Source: Siphonodentalium dalli (Eukaryota > Mollusca > Scaphopoda > Gadilida > Siphonodentaliidae). From it: DNA of 64,000 nt. Both the position numbers and the translations under genes were made by a program. Positions within the stretch are counted from its first letter, which is position 1, and each line of letters opens with the position of its first letter. Below the pieces are notes generated by a model that saw only the letters and a program-made list of their open reading frames with translations, did no database searches and was not told the DNA's origin. This document shows, one piece after another, positions 22,685 through 32,209 of this stretch. The DNA is taken from positions 58,000,609-58,064,608 of the forward strand of contig CP136066.1 in the NCBI GenBank assembly GCA_032622095.1, given 5' to 3'.

Positions 22685-23122
22685 TATGCAGAGTAAATTA
22701 TCGATGAAATAACTTTTATTACAAATCTGTGTGTTTGAATATAAGGATAAATTTGATGGACATCAGACCTCATTCCATTGTGTTATATTGCGCATACAGT
22801 AATGCCCTAATTAATTGACCCCTTAACCACAGCAGAATTATGGGTAATTTTTCAGGATTTAGTCGGAAATATGGCTTGTTGCCATTCATCAGAAAGCTCT
22901 CAGTGAGAAAAAGTAACTAAAAACAATATTTTATGAATGGCAACAAGCCATATTTCCAACTAAATCCTGAAAAATGAAAAATTACTCATAATTCTGCTGT
23001 GGTTAAGGAGTTGATTATTTAGGGCATTACTGTATGCAGATTAAATTATCTATGAAATAACTTTTATAAGGATAAATGTGATGGACATCAGACCTCATTC
23101 TATTTTGTTATATTTAGTGTCT
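22685..23122 (+). repeat. Direct repeat of about 90-110 bp on both sides of a palindromic MITE
   Basis: The left copy (22685-22795: TATGCAGAGTAAATTATCGA to GACATCAGACCTCATTCCAT) and the right copy (23034-23122: TATGCAGATTAAATTATCTA to GACATCAGACCTCATTCTAT) flank the MITE at 22797-23032. The left copy has about 25 extra bases. Confidence 0.7.
22797..23032. mobile_element. CAGTAATGCCC palindromic MITE, full length, TA flanks
   Basis: The element is a nearly complete palindrome. The left arm runs CAGTAATGCCCTAATTAATT through AGCAGAATTATGGGTAATTT to ATATGGCTTGTTGCCATTCA; the right arm is its inverse, ending GGGCATTACTG. TA at both edges fits a Tc1/mariner-type target. The loop is about 30 bp. 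Confidence 0.75.
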
Positions 23123-23187
23123 TTGGTGAATATGGGACTAAAATAAATATATAATTACCTGCCTCCTCACAAAAATAATTCGAAACA

Positions 23188-23232
23188 AATAATAAATAAA
23201 ATAATAATATTAATATTAATAAATAAAAATAT
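23188..23232 (+). repeat. AT-only low-complexity tract
   Basis: A run of AATAATAAATAAAATAATAA type. Nothing else visible. Confidence 0.8.
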
Positions 23233-23334
23233 CTGCTTCCATCATCACTTTGATAAATATACCCTGAGAAACAAACTATTTTATCCAGCCTGATTCTGAA
23301 GTGTGGGGATATTCCTGAATTAGATCCAGCCCAA

Positions 23335-23688
23335 ACCTGGATATAGTATGTCTGACATATGCAGAATGAGGTCCCCGCACCTCCGGGAACCTCATTCTAC
23401 TTCGGCCTCATCTTCTGGGAAGTATATATAGTCTCAAATTAATATTGTTTTTAGTTACTTTTTCTCTTCTGTTCAGTTTCTATATCCCCTAATTTGCAGA
23501 AGATAAAATGCATAATCAAGGTGACTAATGGGTGAACATCACCAACTTCAACTGGGGAACTTCAATCCGATCCCAAGTCTCCCATAGCAGTGAGGCCTCA
23601 GCAAAATGAGGTACCAGAGGGTGAATTTAGTGATGCTAGCCCACGGTGCGTGGTAGCGTCACTAAAATTCACCCTCTGTCATAATAAT
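23335..23688 (+). mobile_element. Long-form hAT-like copy, ends degraded
   Basis: TATGCAGAATGAGGTCCCCG opens a shortened first hairpin. The long interior follows (TTGTTTTTAGTTACTTTTTC to CCCAAGTCTCCCATAGCAGT), then a second hairpin around AGCCCACGGTGCGTGGTAGC. The right TIR is lost. Confidence 0.6.
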
Positions 23689-23719
23689 AAGTTCAAGAAA
23701 CAACCATAGGGCAGTCCAT

Positions 23720-24066
23720 TTAGTATAGAAAGGGTTCGCTGCTATGACGTCCGTAACTATTACGGACGTAAAAGTGCACGCCGTGTGCTATATGGTCCGT
23801 AGGTACTATGGACCTACTTCAGCACACTAGAAGTAGGCCATTATACATAACTTGAACTCAGAGATTGGTTCATCGGAATAACTGTATCTCGAAGTTTCAA
23901 ACAGTGTATGATGTTCCACGATTGTGAACTATAATAGCCTTTCAACTGAGTCAGTTTTATGGTTCTTGTGATATTCCCGTTATAGTTTCCCACTGGAAAA
24001 TGGCAATAACGTCAACAGCCCAGCACACGTCGTCATAACGTCATTTAGCAGCGAAGAGGTTAAGGG
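23720..24066. mobile_element. TIR element with GCAGCGAA ends
   Basis: Left AGGGTTCGCTGCTATGACGT and right, reverse-complemented, TTAACCTCTTCGCTGCTAAA share GTTCGCTGCTA or CTTCGCTGCTA; TTAA is kept only at the right. Two small hairpins follow the left end (GTCCGTAACTATTACGGAC; GGTCCGTAGGTACTATGGAC). Confidence 0.45.
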
Positions 24067-24119
24067 CTGTTAAGCGATTGTTTTTTAAGGCTATATATAG
24101 CTTAAGACTTGAAATAGTG

Positions 24120-24760
24120 TGTCTGTCATTTACAGAATGAGGTCATTCTGCTTAGGCCTTAACTGCTAAGGGAGACCTATGATCAGTTTGAAGTTCCCCA
24201 GTTGAAGTTGGTGATGTTCACACATTAGTCACCTTGATTATGCATTTTTGTGGTAAAGTCATTATATTTTATTTTGACAAAATTATTGTTGTTAACTGTC
24301 TTTAACGGCCTATTCAATGCGGTCGGTGCCTTCCAGTAGCATAATTTCATATTTTAAGTGAAAAAGTCAGAAAAAGATAAAATGGTGAGGAGGCAACCCA
24401 TTTTGGTAGGGGCGGGTGGGTTACCCTTAGTGATGCTATCCCACTTTGTTCTGCGTAGGTCTCATCTTTATTATAAAATTAACAAGTTGTTCAGTTTCTT
24501 TAGAAACTTCTTTCGAAAGTTTCTAGTAGAAACTTCTTTCGAAAGTTTCTAGAAAGTTTCTTTTTTCTTTTTTAGTTTAGTTTCTCTGTATCCCCAAATT
24601 GGCTGACAACAAAATGCATAATAGAGGTGCCCCATGGGTGCACTTCACCATCTGGGAACTTTAATCTATGTGTAGGTCTCCCATAGCATATGAGGCCACA
24701 CAGATTGAGGTCCCCAGAGGATGAATTTAAATTCATCCTCTGGAGACCTCATTCTGCAAA
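24120..24760. mobile_element. Damaged long-form hAT-like copies
   Basis: A reverse piece (24120-24260) and a forward piece (24420-24760) share the long interior seen at 8278 (TTTAGTTTAGTTTCTCTGTA, TGCATAATAGAGGTGCCCCA). A local duplication of CTTCTTTCGAAAGTTTCTAG lies at 24505-24560. The rightmost hairpin (GATGAATTTAAATTCATC) is a perfect short palindrome. Confidence 0.5.
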
Positions 24761-25014
24761 CAAGCCTTGAAATAGGGTGTCTGTCATTTGCAGAATGAGG
24801 TCCCCAGAGGGTGAATTTAGTGATGCTACCCCACATAGCGGGCTAGCATCACCAAATTCACCCTCTGGGGACCTCATTCTGCTTACACCTCAGCAGAATG
24901 AGGTTCCCAGAGGGTGAATTTGGTGATGCTAGCCCGCTATGCAGGGTAGCATAACTAAATTCACCCTCTGGGGACCTCATTCTGCAAATGACAGACACCC
25001 TATTTCAAGGCTTG
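24761..25014. mobile_element. 254-bp double-hairpin hAT-like MITE inside an older copy of itself
   Basis: Ends CAAGCCTTGAAATAGGGTGT and ATTTCAAGGCTTG. Flanks TCTGCAAA (24753-24760 and 25015-25022) are an exact 8-bp duplication. Inside are two palindromes of about 95 bp, each made from GAGGTCCCCAGAGGGTGAAT or GAGGTTCCCAGAGGGTGAAT and the inverse, separated by CTTACACCTCAGC. The target site is the tail of an older family member (CATTCTGCAAATGAC). Confidence 0.85.
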
Positions 25015-25063
25015 TCTGCAAATGACCAGCACCATAATTTGAGGCATGTCAATTATAATACTA

Positions 25064-25463
25064 TTAACCCTTTACCCAACAGAACGGCCCTGTGCCAATG
25101 CATTCTCTTATATATGTGAGTCGACCATAGGTCGCCTCGCATATATAAGAGAATGCATTGGCTTAACACATTAAAAATTATAAAATTGTTAAAGAATGTA
25201 AGAAAAAATGGTAAAAAGTGTTAAAAAAAGATTTGTTTTAGGCCAATGCATTCTCTTATATATGCGAGGCGACCTATTGTCGACTCGCATATATAAGAGA
25301 ATGCATTGGCACATGGCATAACTGTAACTATCACAATGTGGTCAAGGAGCCGGTTCCAATGATATCCATATTTGTATGGTTCTATTGAGACAGACCGAAG
25401 ATATTTTAGGCTGTTGAAGCTTTATTTGGCCGGTTTTGGCCGTTTTGTTGGGTAAAGGGTTAA
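25064..25463 (-). mobile_element. TTAA MITE, TTACCCAACA family, copy E, inverse
   Basis: 400 bp with TTAA flanks, both ends and both palindromes, in inverse orientation to copies A-D. It ends 41 bp beyond the stop codon of the GT31 gene, so its sense strand follows that gene and places an AATAAA in the likely 3' untranslated region. Confidence 0.85.
25421..25426 (-). promoter_or_regulatory. Candidate poly(A) signal AATAAA supplied by a MITE
   Basis: Reads AATAAA on the minus strand (CCAAATAAAGCTTC), 78 bp past the stop codon of the GT31 gene and inside MITE copy E. I saw no other AATAAA between the stop codon and this site. Use of the site is inferred. Confidence 0.4.
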
Positions 25464-25503
25464 GAGGTATATCAAAATACTATCACAATGAGTTATATCT
25501 GTC

Positions 25504-26817
25504 CTACATGTCGTTAATAGAAATTTCTTTATAATACTGCTCAGGAGATTTTGCAACTGGTTCTAAAGAGCAAGCGTTGATTAGTTTCCAGATTGCTTGT
25601 AGCTCCCCGAGTTTATAACCGTGAGAAGTTACTATGAAATGACGGAATGCACATTGGTCAAAATTCACAAGAAAATTACTGAAGCCGTCAAGTCTAACGG
25701 GGTGTATCCTCAGTTTTTCCATGCAAAGAGCCACATACACATCCTCTAGATAAAAATATGGAATATTTTTCGATATGGTGAGAACGCTTGACAGAATGTT
25801 AGTACTAATGATATAACCTGTCCCTGAACACATCCTGGGCAGTCTCGTTCGCGAATATAGTGCGACCGGAACATACCACTTAGATGTCGGAGCTCTATTT
25901 GGAAATGAATGACCCCAACAAAATCCACCGTATAAATATTCCGGAGCCGCATGTAAGATCTTTGGTAGCATAAACGTGTTTACATACATATCGTCGTCAG
26001 TCTTCATAATATATTTTGCATTTTTGCAGTATATGGAAGCCCATTTCAGTGCAGAAATTGTTTTGTAGGTCAAGTTTTTATAGCTGTCGATAAAGTTTGC
26101 TTGAATCAAATCATGGTGTTTCGATTGTTCCTCCGCAATTGATTGATCAAGAGCGACGTCAACTCCATGATGTACACTGATGAGGAACACACATTTAGTT
26201 TCATTGTTACCATGACAATGAGACCCCCATGTTTCTCGTATGGCCTCTCTGTTTCTTGTATTCCCCACTGCAGATTCGATTATAATAAGAATTAAAATAT
26301 CCTTGACGTCACGACATACATGTTCCGAATTTAATATAAATTCTATTTTTGGGTCGAAACACCCTAAACAAGAAGGCGGTCGAACTTGGTTAATGGCATC
26401 ACCGGTAAACGCTCCATTTTTAAATCCTGCGTTGTGAATGTCATGAACCTCCCGCTGAGGTAAATATTGACCTTTGAACTCTAACAGTTGTTGCTTCCTT
26501 GATGCTTTGGCTATAGTAGTGGACTGGTTTTGTTGTTTCCCTTTGATTGCAACTGTTAAATTTTGCCCTCCATCACTTTGCGTCGACTCTGAACTTTGGT
26601 TGTTGATATGTTTGGTCTTATTCATGAATGATAAATTATTTCTGATTTCCGCCAGGTTAACGGAAGTTAATATATTATTGATGGTAGATTCTCGATATAC
26701 AGGGTGGTACTTTAAACTAACTAAGTTCCTTGCAAGTAGAAACAGGACAGCCCCCATTAAAGTGATACAGATGAAGAAAAATTTCAAACTTCTCATAACT
26801 TTAAACAGCTTGGCCAT
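25504..26817 (-). CDS. Beta-1,3-galactosyltransferase-like protein (GT31 family)
   Basis: Intronless, 437 residues. Start chosen at the first in-frame ATG: its context (AACAAAATGGCC) has A at -3 and G at +4, and an in-frame stop lies only 15 codons upstream. Layout is type II Golgi: short cytoplasmic tail, membrane anchor at about 11-32 (FFFICITLMGAVLFLLARN), a stem rich in N-glycosylation sites (about 61, 66, 73, 86, 97), then the catalytic domain at about 171-390. Family motifs visible: REAIRETWG (191-198 region), KTDDDMYVN with the metal-binding DDD at 274-276, MCSGTGYIIS near 330-338 and LEDVYVALC with ED at 358-359. These are the GT31 hallmarks; the likely reaction is transfer of a sugar from UDP-sugar in beta-1,3 linkage. 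Donor and acceptor cannot be told from sequence (beta-1,3-GalT, GlcNAcT or GalNAcT). No breaks; looks functional. Single-exon coding regions are usual in this family. Confidence 0.9.
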   Translation of the reverse strand: MAKLFKVMRSLKFFFICITLMGAVLFLLARNLVSLKYHPVYRESTINNILTSVNLAEIRNNLSFMNKTKHINNQSSESTQSDGGQNLTVAIKGKQQNQSTTIAKASRKQQLLEFKGQYLPQREVHDIHNAGFKNGAFTGDAINQVRPPSCLGCFDPKIEFILNSEHVCRDVKDILILIIIESAVGNTRNREAIRETWGSHCHGNNETKCVFLISVHHGVDVALDQSIAEEQSKHHDLIQANFIDSYKNLTYKTISALKWASIYCKNAKYIMKTDDDMYVNTFMLPKILHAAPEYLYGGFCWGHSFPNRAPTSKWYVPVALYSRTRLPRMCSGTGYIISTNILSSVLTISKNIPYFYLEDVYVALCMEKLRIHPVRLDGFSNFLVNFDQCAFRHFIVTSHGYKLGELQAIWKLINACSLEPVAKSPEQYYKEISINDM

Positions 26818-26869
26818 TTTGTTTGAATGCAGTGAAGAAACTATTCCTTTTTCCAACAATCACATGGAA

Positions 26870-26877
26870 TATTTATA
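26870..26877 (-). promoter_or_regulatory. Candidate TATA box of the GT31 gene
   Basis: TATAAATA on the minus strand (in GTACGTATAAATATTCC), 53-60 bp before the ATG. A start site 25-30 bp further on would give a 5' leader of about 25-30 bases. The spacing is plausible, but such matches are common in AT-rich DNA. Confidence 0.35.
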
Positions 26878-26931
26878 CGTACACTTGTAACAAAAATGTT
26901 TGTTCCAAAAACTAATTTCTCGTTTTCCATA

Positions 26932-27057
26932 GTGTGTCTTGATTCTCTGACATTTTCAAATCATTTCACATTTGCGTGTCTTGGTTTCCTGACGTTTTCA
27001 AATCATTTCACATTAGCGTGTCTTGGTTCCCTGATGTTTTCAAGTCATATCACCTCG
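26932..27057 (+). repeat. 42-bp minisatellite, three copies, just upstream of the GT31 gene
   Basis: GTGTCTTGATTCTCTGACAT, GTGTCTTGGTTTCCTGACGT and GTGTCTTGGTTCCCTGATGT start successive 42-bp units that continue TTTCAAATCATTTCACAT. They lie about 55 bp upstream of the candidate TATA box. Confidence 0.85.
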
Positions 27058-27214
27058 GAATGTCTTAATTGGTTCCATAACAGTCAGCTCTTGGTTAACC
27101 GTTCTACAGTCATCTTTTTCACTGTAAAGAAGAAAATAAGCAATTGATCAGATACAGTGATTCAGTGATTTGAGTCCCATAGGTATCAAGTTTAAGGGAG
27201 AAGTCACTTCTTCC

Positions 27215-27468
27215 CAAGCCTTGAAATAGTGTGCCTGTCATGTGCAGAATGAGGTCCCCAGAGGGTGAATTTAGTGATGCTACCCTGCATAGTGGGCTAG
27301 CATCACCAAATTCACCCTCTGGGGACCTCATTCTGCTTACACCTCAGCAGAATGAGGTTCCCAGAGGGTGAATTTGGTGATGCTAGCCCGCTATGCGGGG
27401 TAGCATAACTAAATTCACCCTCTGGGGACCTCATTCTGCAAATGACAGACACCCTATTTCAAGGCTTG
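27215..27468. mobile_element. 254-bp double-hairpin hAT-like MITE with 8-bp target duplication
   Basis: Ends CAAGCCTTGAAATAGTGTGC and ATTTCAAGGCTTG. Flanks CTTCTTCC at 27207-27214 and 27469-27476 match exactly. Same two-hairpin interior and exact length as the copy at 24761-25014. It lies in an older sequence carrying GGGAGAAGTCACTTC. Confidence 0.85.
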
Positions 27469-27842
27469 CTTCTTCCTACTGGACTAATAGGGAGAGGTCA
27501 GGGAGAAGTCATAATTTGCTCAAGTTCAATTTACGCCCCAACATCACCATGCTGTGATCCACTAAGTATTCTTCAATACAATAGTCTATTTATAAAATCA
27601 TTTTAATGAGTAAATACACCATTATAATAAGAAAATACAGTTCAAATATGCTGTATTGACATATGCAGGCTGGTATATGAGACAGAACTCACTGCTCCAT
27701 AGGTCCAAGCTAAGGGCAAGTGACACAATTTAGGGAGCGGATATTGCCCTCTTGGCTAGTGTTCCTGTGCTGATTGAGAGAGAAAGTAGAGGGTGAAAGT
27801 GATAGTGATAGAGAATGAGAAATAATTTTGTTCACATGGTTC

Positions 27843-30619
27843 GGTATATCCTTCATGTAAGAATACATGAAACCACACACCCCCTTCATTCTCCATATGT
27901 ATTAGGGTTATGGTCAGGGTTAGGGTCAGGGTTAGGGTTATGGTCAGGGTTAGGGTTAGAGTTAGGGTTAGGGTTATGGTTAGAGTTAGGGTTAGATAGA
28001 GTTAGGGTTAGATAGAGTTAGGGTTAGAGTTAGGGTCAGATAGAGTTAGGGTTAGATAGAGTTAGGGTTAGAGTTAGAGTTAGGGTTAGATAGAGTTAGG
28101 GTTAGGGTTAGGGTTAGAGTTAGGGTTAGATAGAGTTAGGGTTAGAGTTAGGGTCAGATAGAGTTAGGGTTAGATAGAGTTAGGGTTAGGGTTAGAGTTA
28201 GGGTCAGATAGAGTTAGGGTTAGATAGAGTTTGGGTTAGGGTTAGGGTTAGGGTTAGGGTTAGGGTTAGGGTTAGGGTTAGATAGAGTTAGGGTTAGATA
28301 GAGTTTGGGTTAGAGTTAGGGTCAGATAGAGTTAGGGTTAGATAGAGTTAGGGTTAGATAGAGTTTGGGTTAGATAGAGTTAGGGTCAGATAGAGTTAGG
28401 GTTAGATAGAGTTAGGGTTAGATAGAGTTAGGGTCAGATAGAGTTAGGGTCAGATAGAGTTAGGGTTAGATAGAGTTAGGGTTAGATAGAGTTAGGGTTA
28501 GATAGAGTTAGGGTTAGGGTTAGAGTTAGGGTCAGATAGAGTTAGGGTTAGAGTTAGAGTTAGGGTCAGGGTTAGGGTTAGATACAGTTAGGGTTAGATA
28601 GAGTTAGGGTTAGAGTTAGGGTCAGATAGAGTTAGGGTTAGATAGAGTTAGGGTTAGATAGAGTTTGGGTTAGATAGAGTTAGGGTCAGATAGAGTTAGG
28701 GTTAGATAGAGTTAGGGTTAGATAGAGTTAGGGTCAGATAGAGTTAGGGTCAGATAGAGTTAGGGTTAGGGTTAGAGTTAGGGTCAGATAGAGTTAGGGT
28801 TAGATAGAGTTAGGGTTAGGGTTAGAGTTAGGGTCAGATAGAGTTAGGGTTAGAGTTAGAGTTAGGGTCAGGGTTAGGGTTAGATAGAGTTAGGGTTAGA
28901 TAGAGTTAGGGTTAGGGTTAGAGTTAGGGTCAGATAGAGTTAGGGTTAGATAGAGTTAGGGTCAGATAGAGTTAGGGTCAGATAGAGTTAGGGTTAGATA
29001 GAGTTAGGGTCAGATAGAGTTAGGGTTAGATAGAGTTAGGGTTAGGGTTAGAGTTAGGGTCAGATAGAGTTAGGGTTAGATAGAGTTAGGGTCAGATAGA
29101 GTTAGGGTCAGATAGAGTTAGGGTTAGATAGAGTTAGGGTTAGATAGAGTTAGGGTTAGATAGAGTTAGGGTTAGGGTTAGAGTTAGGGTCAGATAGAGT
29201 TAGGGTTAGATAGAGTTAGGGTCAGATAGAGTTAGGGTTAGATAGAGTTAGGGTTAGATAGAGTTAGGGTTAGATAGAGTTAGGGTTAGATAGAGTTAGA
29301 GTTAGGGTTAGATAGAGTTAGGGTTAGATAGAGTTAGGGTTAGATAGAGTTAGGGTTAGATCGAGTTAGGGTTAGGGTTAGGGTTAGGGTTAGAGTTAGG
29401 GTTAGATAGAGTTAGGGTTAGAGTTAGGGTCAGATAGAGTTAGGGTTAGATAGAGTTAGGGTTAGAGTTAGGGTCAGATAGAGTTAGGGTTAGATAGAGT
29501 TAGGGTTAGGGTTAGAGTTAGGGTCAGATAGAGTTAGGGTTAGATAGAGTTAGGGTTAGATAGAGTTAGGGTCAGATAGAGTTAGGGTTAGATAGAGTTA
29601 GGGTTAGGGTTAGAGTTAGGGTCAGATAGAGTTAGGGTTAGATAGAGTTAGGGTTAGATAGAGTTAGGGTCAGATAGAGTTAGGGTTAGATAGAGTTAGG
29701 GTTAGGGTTAGAGTTAGGGTCAGATAGAGTTAGGGTTAGATAGAGTTAGGGTTAGGGTTAGAGTTAGGGTCAGATAGAGTTAGGGTTAGATAGAGTTAGG
29801 GTTAGATAGAGTTAGGGTTAGAGTTAGAGTTAGAGTTAGGGTTAGATAGAGTTAGGGTTAGATAGAGTTAGGGTTAGGGTTAGGGTTAGGGTTAGAGTTA
29901 GGGTTAGAGTTAGGGTCAGATAGAGTTAGGGTTAGATAGAGTTAGGGTTAGGGTTAGAGTTAGGGTCAGATAGAGTTAGGGTTAGATAGAGTTTGGGTTA
30001 GGGTTAGAGTTAGGGTTAGATAGAGTTAGGGTTAGATAGAGTTTGGGTTAGGTAGAGTTAGGGTTAGGGTTAGAGTTAGGGTCAGATAGAGTTAGGGTTA
30101 GATAGAGTTAGGGTTAGATAGAGTTAGGGTTAGATAGAGTTAGGGTTAGATAGAGTTAGGGTTAGATAGAGTTAGGGTTAGAGTTAGAGTTAGGGTTAGA
30201 TAGAGTTAGGGTTAGATAGAGTTAGGGTTAGGGTTAGGGTTAGAGTTAGGGTTAGAGTTAGGGTCAGATAGAGTTAGGGTTAGATAGAGTTAGGGTTAGG
30301 GTTAGAGTTAGGGTCAGATAGAGTTAGGGTTAGATAGAGTTTGGGTTAGGGTTAGAGTTAGGGTTAGATAGAGTTAGGGTTAGATAGAGTTTGGGTTAGG
30401 TAGAGTTAGGGTTAGGGTTAGAGTTAGGGTCAGATAGAGTTAGGGTTAGATAGAGTTAGGGTCAGATAGAGTTAGGGTCAGATAGAGTTAGGGTTAGATA
30501 GAGTTTGGGTTAGAGTTAGGGTTAGATAGAGTTAGGGTCAGATAGAGTTAGGGTCAGATAGAGTTAGGGTTAGATAGAGTTTGGGTTAGTGTATTCTTAT
30601 ATGAAGGACATACCCATGG
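27843..30619 (+). repeat. Telomere-like array, TTAGGG and 16-bp GATAGAGTTAGGGTTA units, flanked by inverted repeats
   Basis: From about 27903 to 30590 the DNA is made of TTAGGG, TTAGAG and the 16-mers GATAGAGTTAGGGTTA and GATAGAGTTAGGGTCA. Longer blocks recur, for example GTTTGGGTTAGGTAGAGTTA at 30041 and 30389, a 348-bp offset. The left flank (GGTATATCCTTCATGTAAGA then ATACA) and the right flank (GTGTATTCTTATATGAAGGA then CATACC) are inverted copies. The inverted flanks argue for a mobile or satellite unit rather than a chromosome end. No gene. Confidence 0.9.
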
Positions 30620-30629
30620 TTCCCGCGCA

Positions 30630-31012
30630 AGCCTGCAAATAGTGTGTCTGCCATTTGCAGAATGAGTTCCCTGGAGGCTGAATTTAGTCACTCTATCCAC
30701 ACGGGCAGCTAGCATCACCAAATTCACCCGCTGGGAACATCAACCACAGTTGAAGTTGGTGATGTTCACCCATTAGTCACCTCGATTGTGCATTTTATCT
30801 TCTGAAAATTAGGGGATACAGAAACTGAACAGAAGGGAACAAGTAACTAAAAACAATGTCAAGAAGATGCAGCCTAAGCAGAATAAGGTCCCCAGAGGGT
30901 AATTTAGTGTTGCTATCCCGCTGTGCAGGTTAGCATCACTAAATTCACCCTCTGGAGACTTATTTCTGCAAATGTCAGAACACTAAATTCAAGCTTGTTT
31001 TCAAGGCTTGAT
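30630..31012. mobile_element. Long-form hAT-like copy, diverged
   Basis: Starts CAAGCCTGCAAATAGTGTGT, holds two hairpins (AGTCACTCTATCCACACGGG region and AGTGTTGCTATCCCGCTGTG region) around the long interior in inverse order (GATTGTGCATTTTATCTTCT), and ends CTAAATTCAAGCTTG. Confidence 0.6.
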
Positions 31013-31043
31013 TTTTCTGGCCTGTCATGGTCATTTGTAGGTA

Positions 31044-31422
31044 CAGTAATGCCCTCAAAAATATAAGTGACTCCATAACCACAGCAGAATTATGGGTAAC
31101 TTTTCAGGATTTAGTCGGAAATATGGCTTGTTGCCATTCATCGGAAAGCTCTCGGTTCAGATATACAAAAAATTATTCTATATAGTGTCACAATAACTCA
31201 GTCATCATGTAGGTACTTCAGACTGTATCCAGTAATGCTCTAAATAATTGACTCCTTAACCACAGCAGAATTATGGGTAACTTTTCAGGATTTATTCGGA
31301 AATATGGCTTGCTGCCATTCATCGGAAAGATGAATAGCAACAAGCCATATTTCTGACTAAATCCTGAAAAGTTACCCATAATTCTGCTGTGGTTATGAAG
31401 TCGATAACTTAGGGCATTACTG
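31044..31422. mobile_element. One half and one full CAGTAATGCCC palindromic MITE
   Basis: 31044-31156 is a left arm only (CAGTAATGCCCTCAAAAATA to GGAAAGCTCTCGG). 31230-31422 is a full palindrome (CAGTAATGCTCTAAATAATT to GGGCATTACTG, TA). Confidence 0.7.
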
Positions 31423-31436
31423 TATAATAGGCTGAA

Positions 31437-31505
31437 ATCAAGCCTGCAAATAGTGTGTCTGTCATTTGCAGAATGAGGTCCTTAGAGGGTGATGCTATCC
31501 CACTC
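31437..31505 (+). mobile_element. Left-end fragment of the hAT-like family
   Basis: TCAAGCCTGCAAATAGTGTG, TCTGTCATTTGCAGAATGAG, then breaks off inside the first hairpin. Confidence 0.6.
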
Positions 31506-31509
31506 AATT

Positions 31510-32200
31510 AGATGCAGAGAAAGTGAAACAAGTGCTAACTGAAATTATTATTTTTGTTTTACTTTAATGATTTGTAGAGTGAGAGGATCTGTAAACCAAC
31601 AAATTAAAAACGAGAGATGTTAACCCATCCCTTGGCGATAGTAAATTACTATGATTGGAATCATAAATGAGAGTTTTGATGTTGAATTATAGAGTATACT
31701 GTTATGTACTATTATAGACCATGAACATAACACAAATTATTGGAATATATGGGTCACTCGCATTTATATAAGAGAATGCACTGGAACAGGATCAGTAATG
31801 CTGTGACACCACAGCCTTGGGTTAAATGTGAAAAGGTGACCTGGACATGGAATACTTGGTCAAGAGATTCCAATTTAAGTTTACAATGATAATGTATCGA
31901 ATCCTACCAACAACAGCCATCAAGATAAGACAAATCACTGCTGACCCATTAGTATCAATTATACAGCAGAGCTGTCAACAAATCACAGGAATTGTTTATG
32001 TTGAAGGCTGGCATCTCTATTAAACCAATAACATTTACATGTATAATGACCTCAGACCATCTGTAGAGTGATGTTCGAGTCTACTGTTAACAGCATGTGA
32101 TGTGTATTGTTGAAATTTTAAAGGTTTTTATTTATATATTATTTTTTTTATTTTTTTGTTTGTTGTTAAATTGAGCAAGGAATTAAATCTAAAATGTGTT
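31510..32200. other. No supported gene
   Basis: AT-rich sequence with one remnant of the 67-bp palindrome arm (about 31748-31790, TATATAAGAGAATGCACTGG) and no ORF or splice-flanked exon that I would defend. Confidence 0.5.
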
Positions 32201-32209
32201 TTTTTGTTT

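Noticed and set aside
26474-26890. 138-codon plus-strand ORF
   Set aside because: It is the antisense of the GT31 coding sequence.
27903-30590. A true chromosome end
   Set aside because: The array is internal, degenerate, dominated by a 16-bp derivative, and flanked on both sides by inverted repeats and further MITE-filled DNA.
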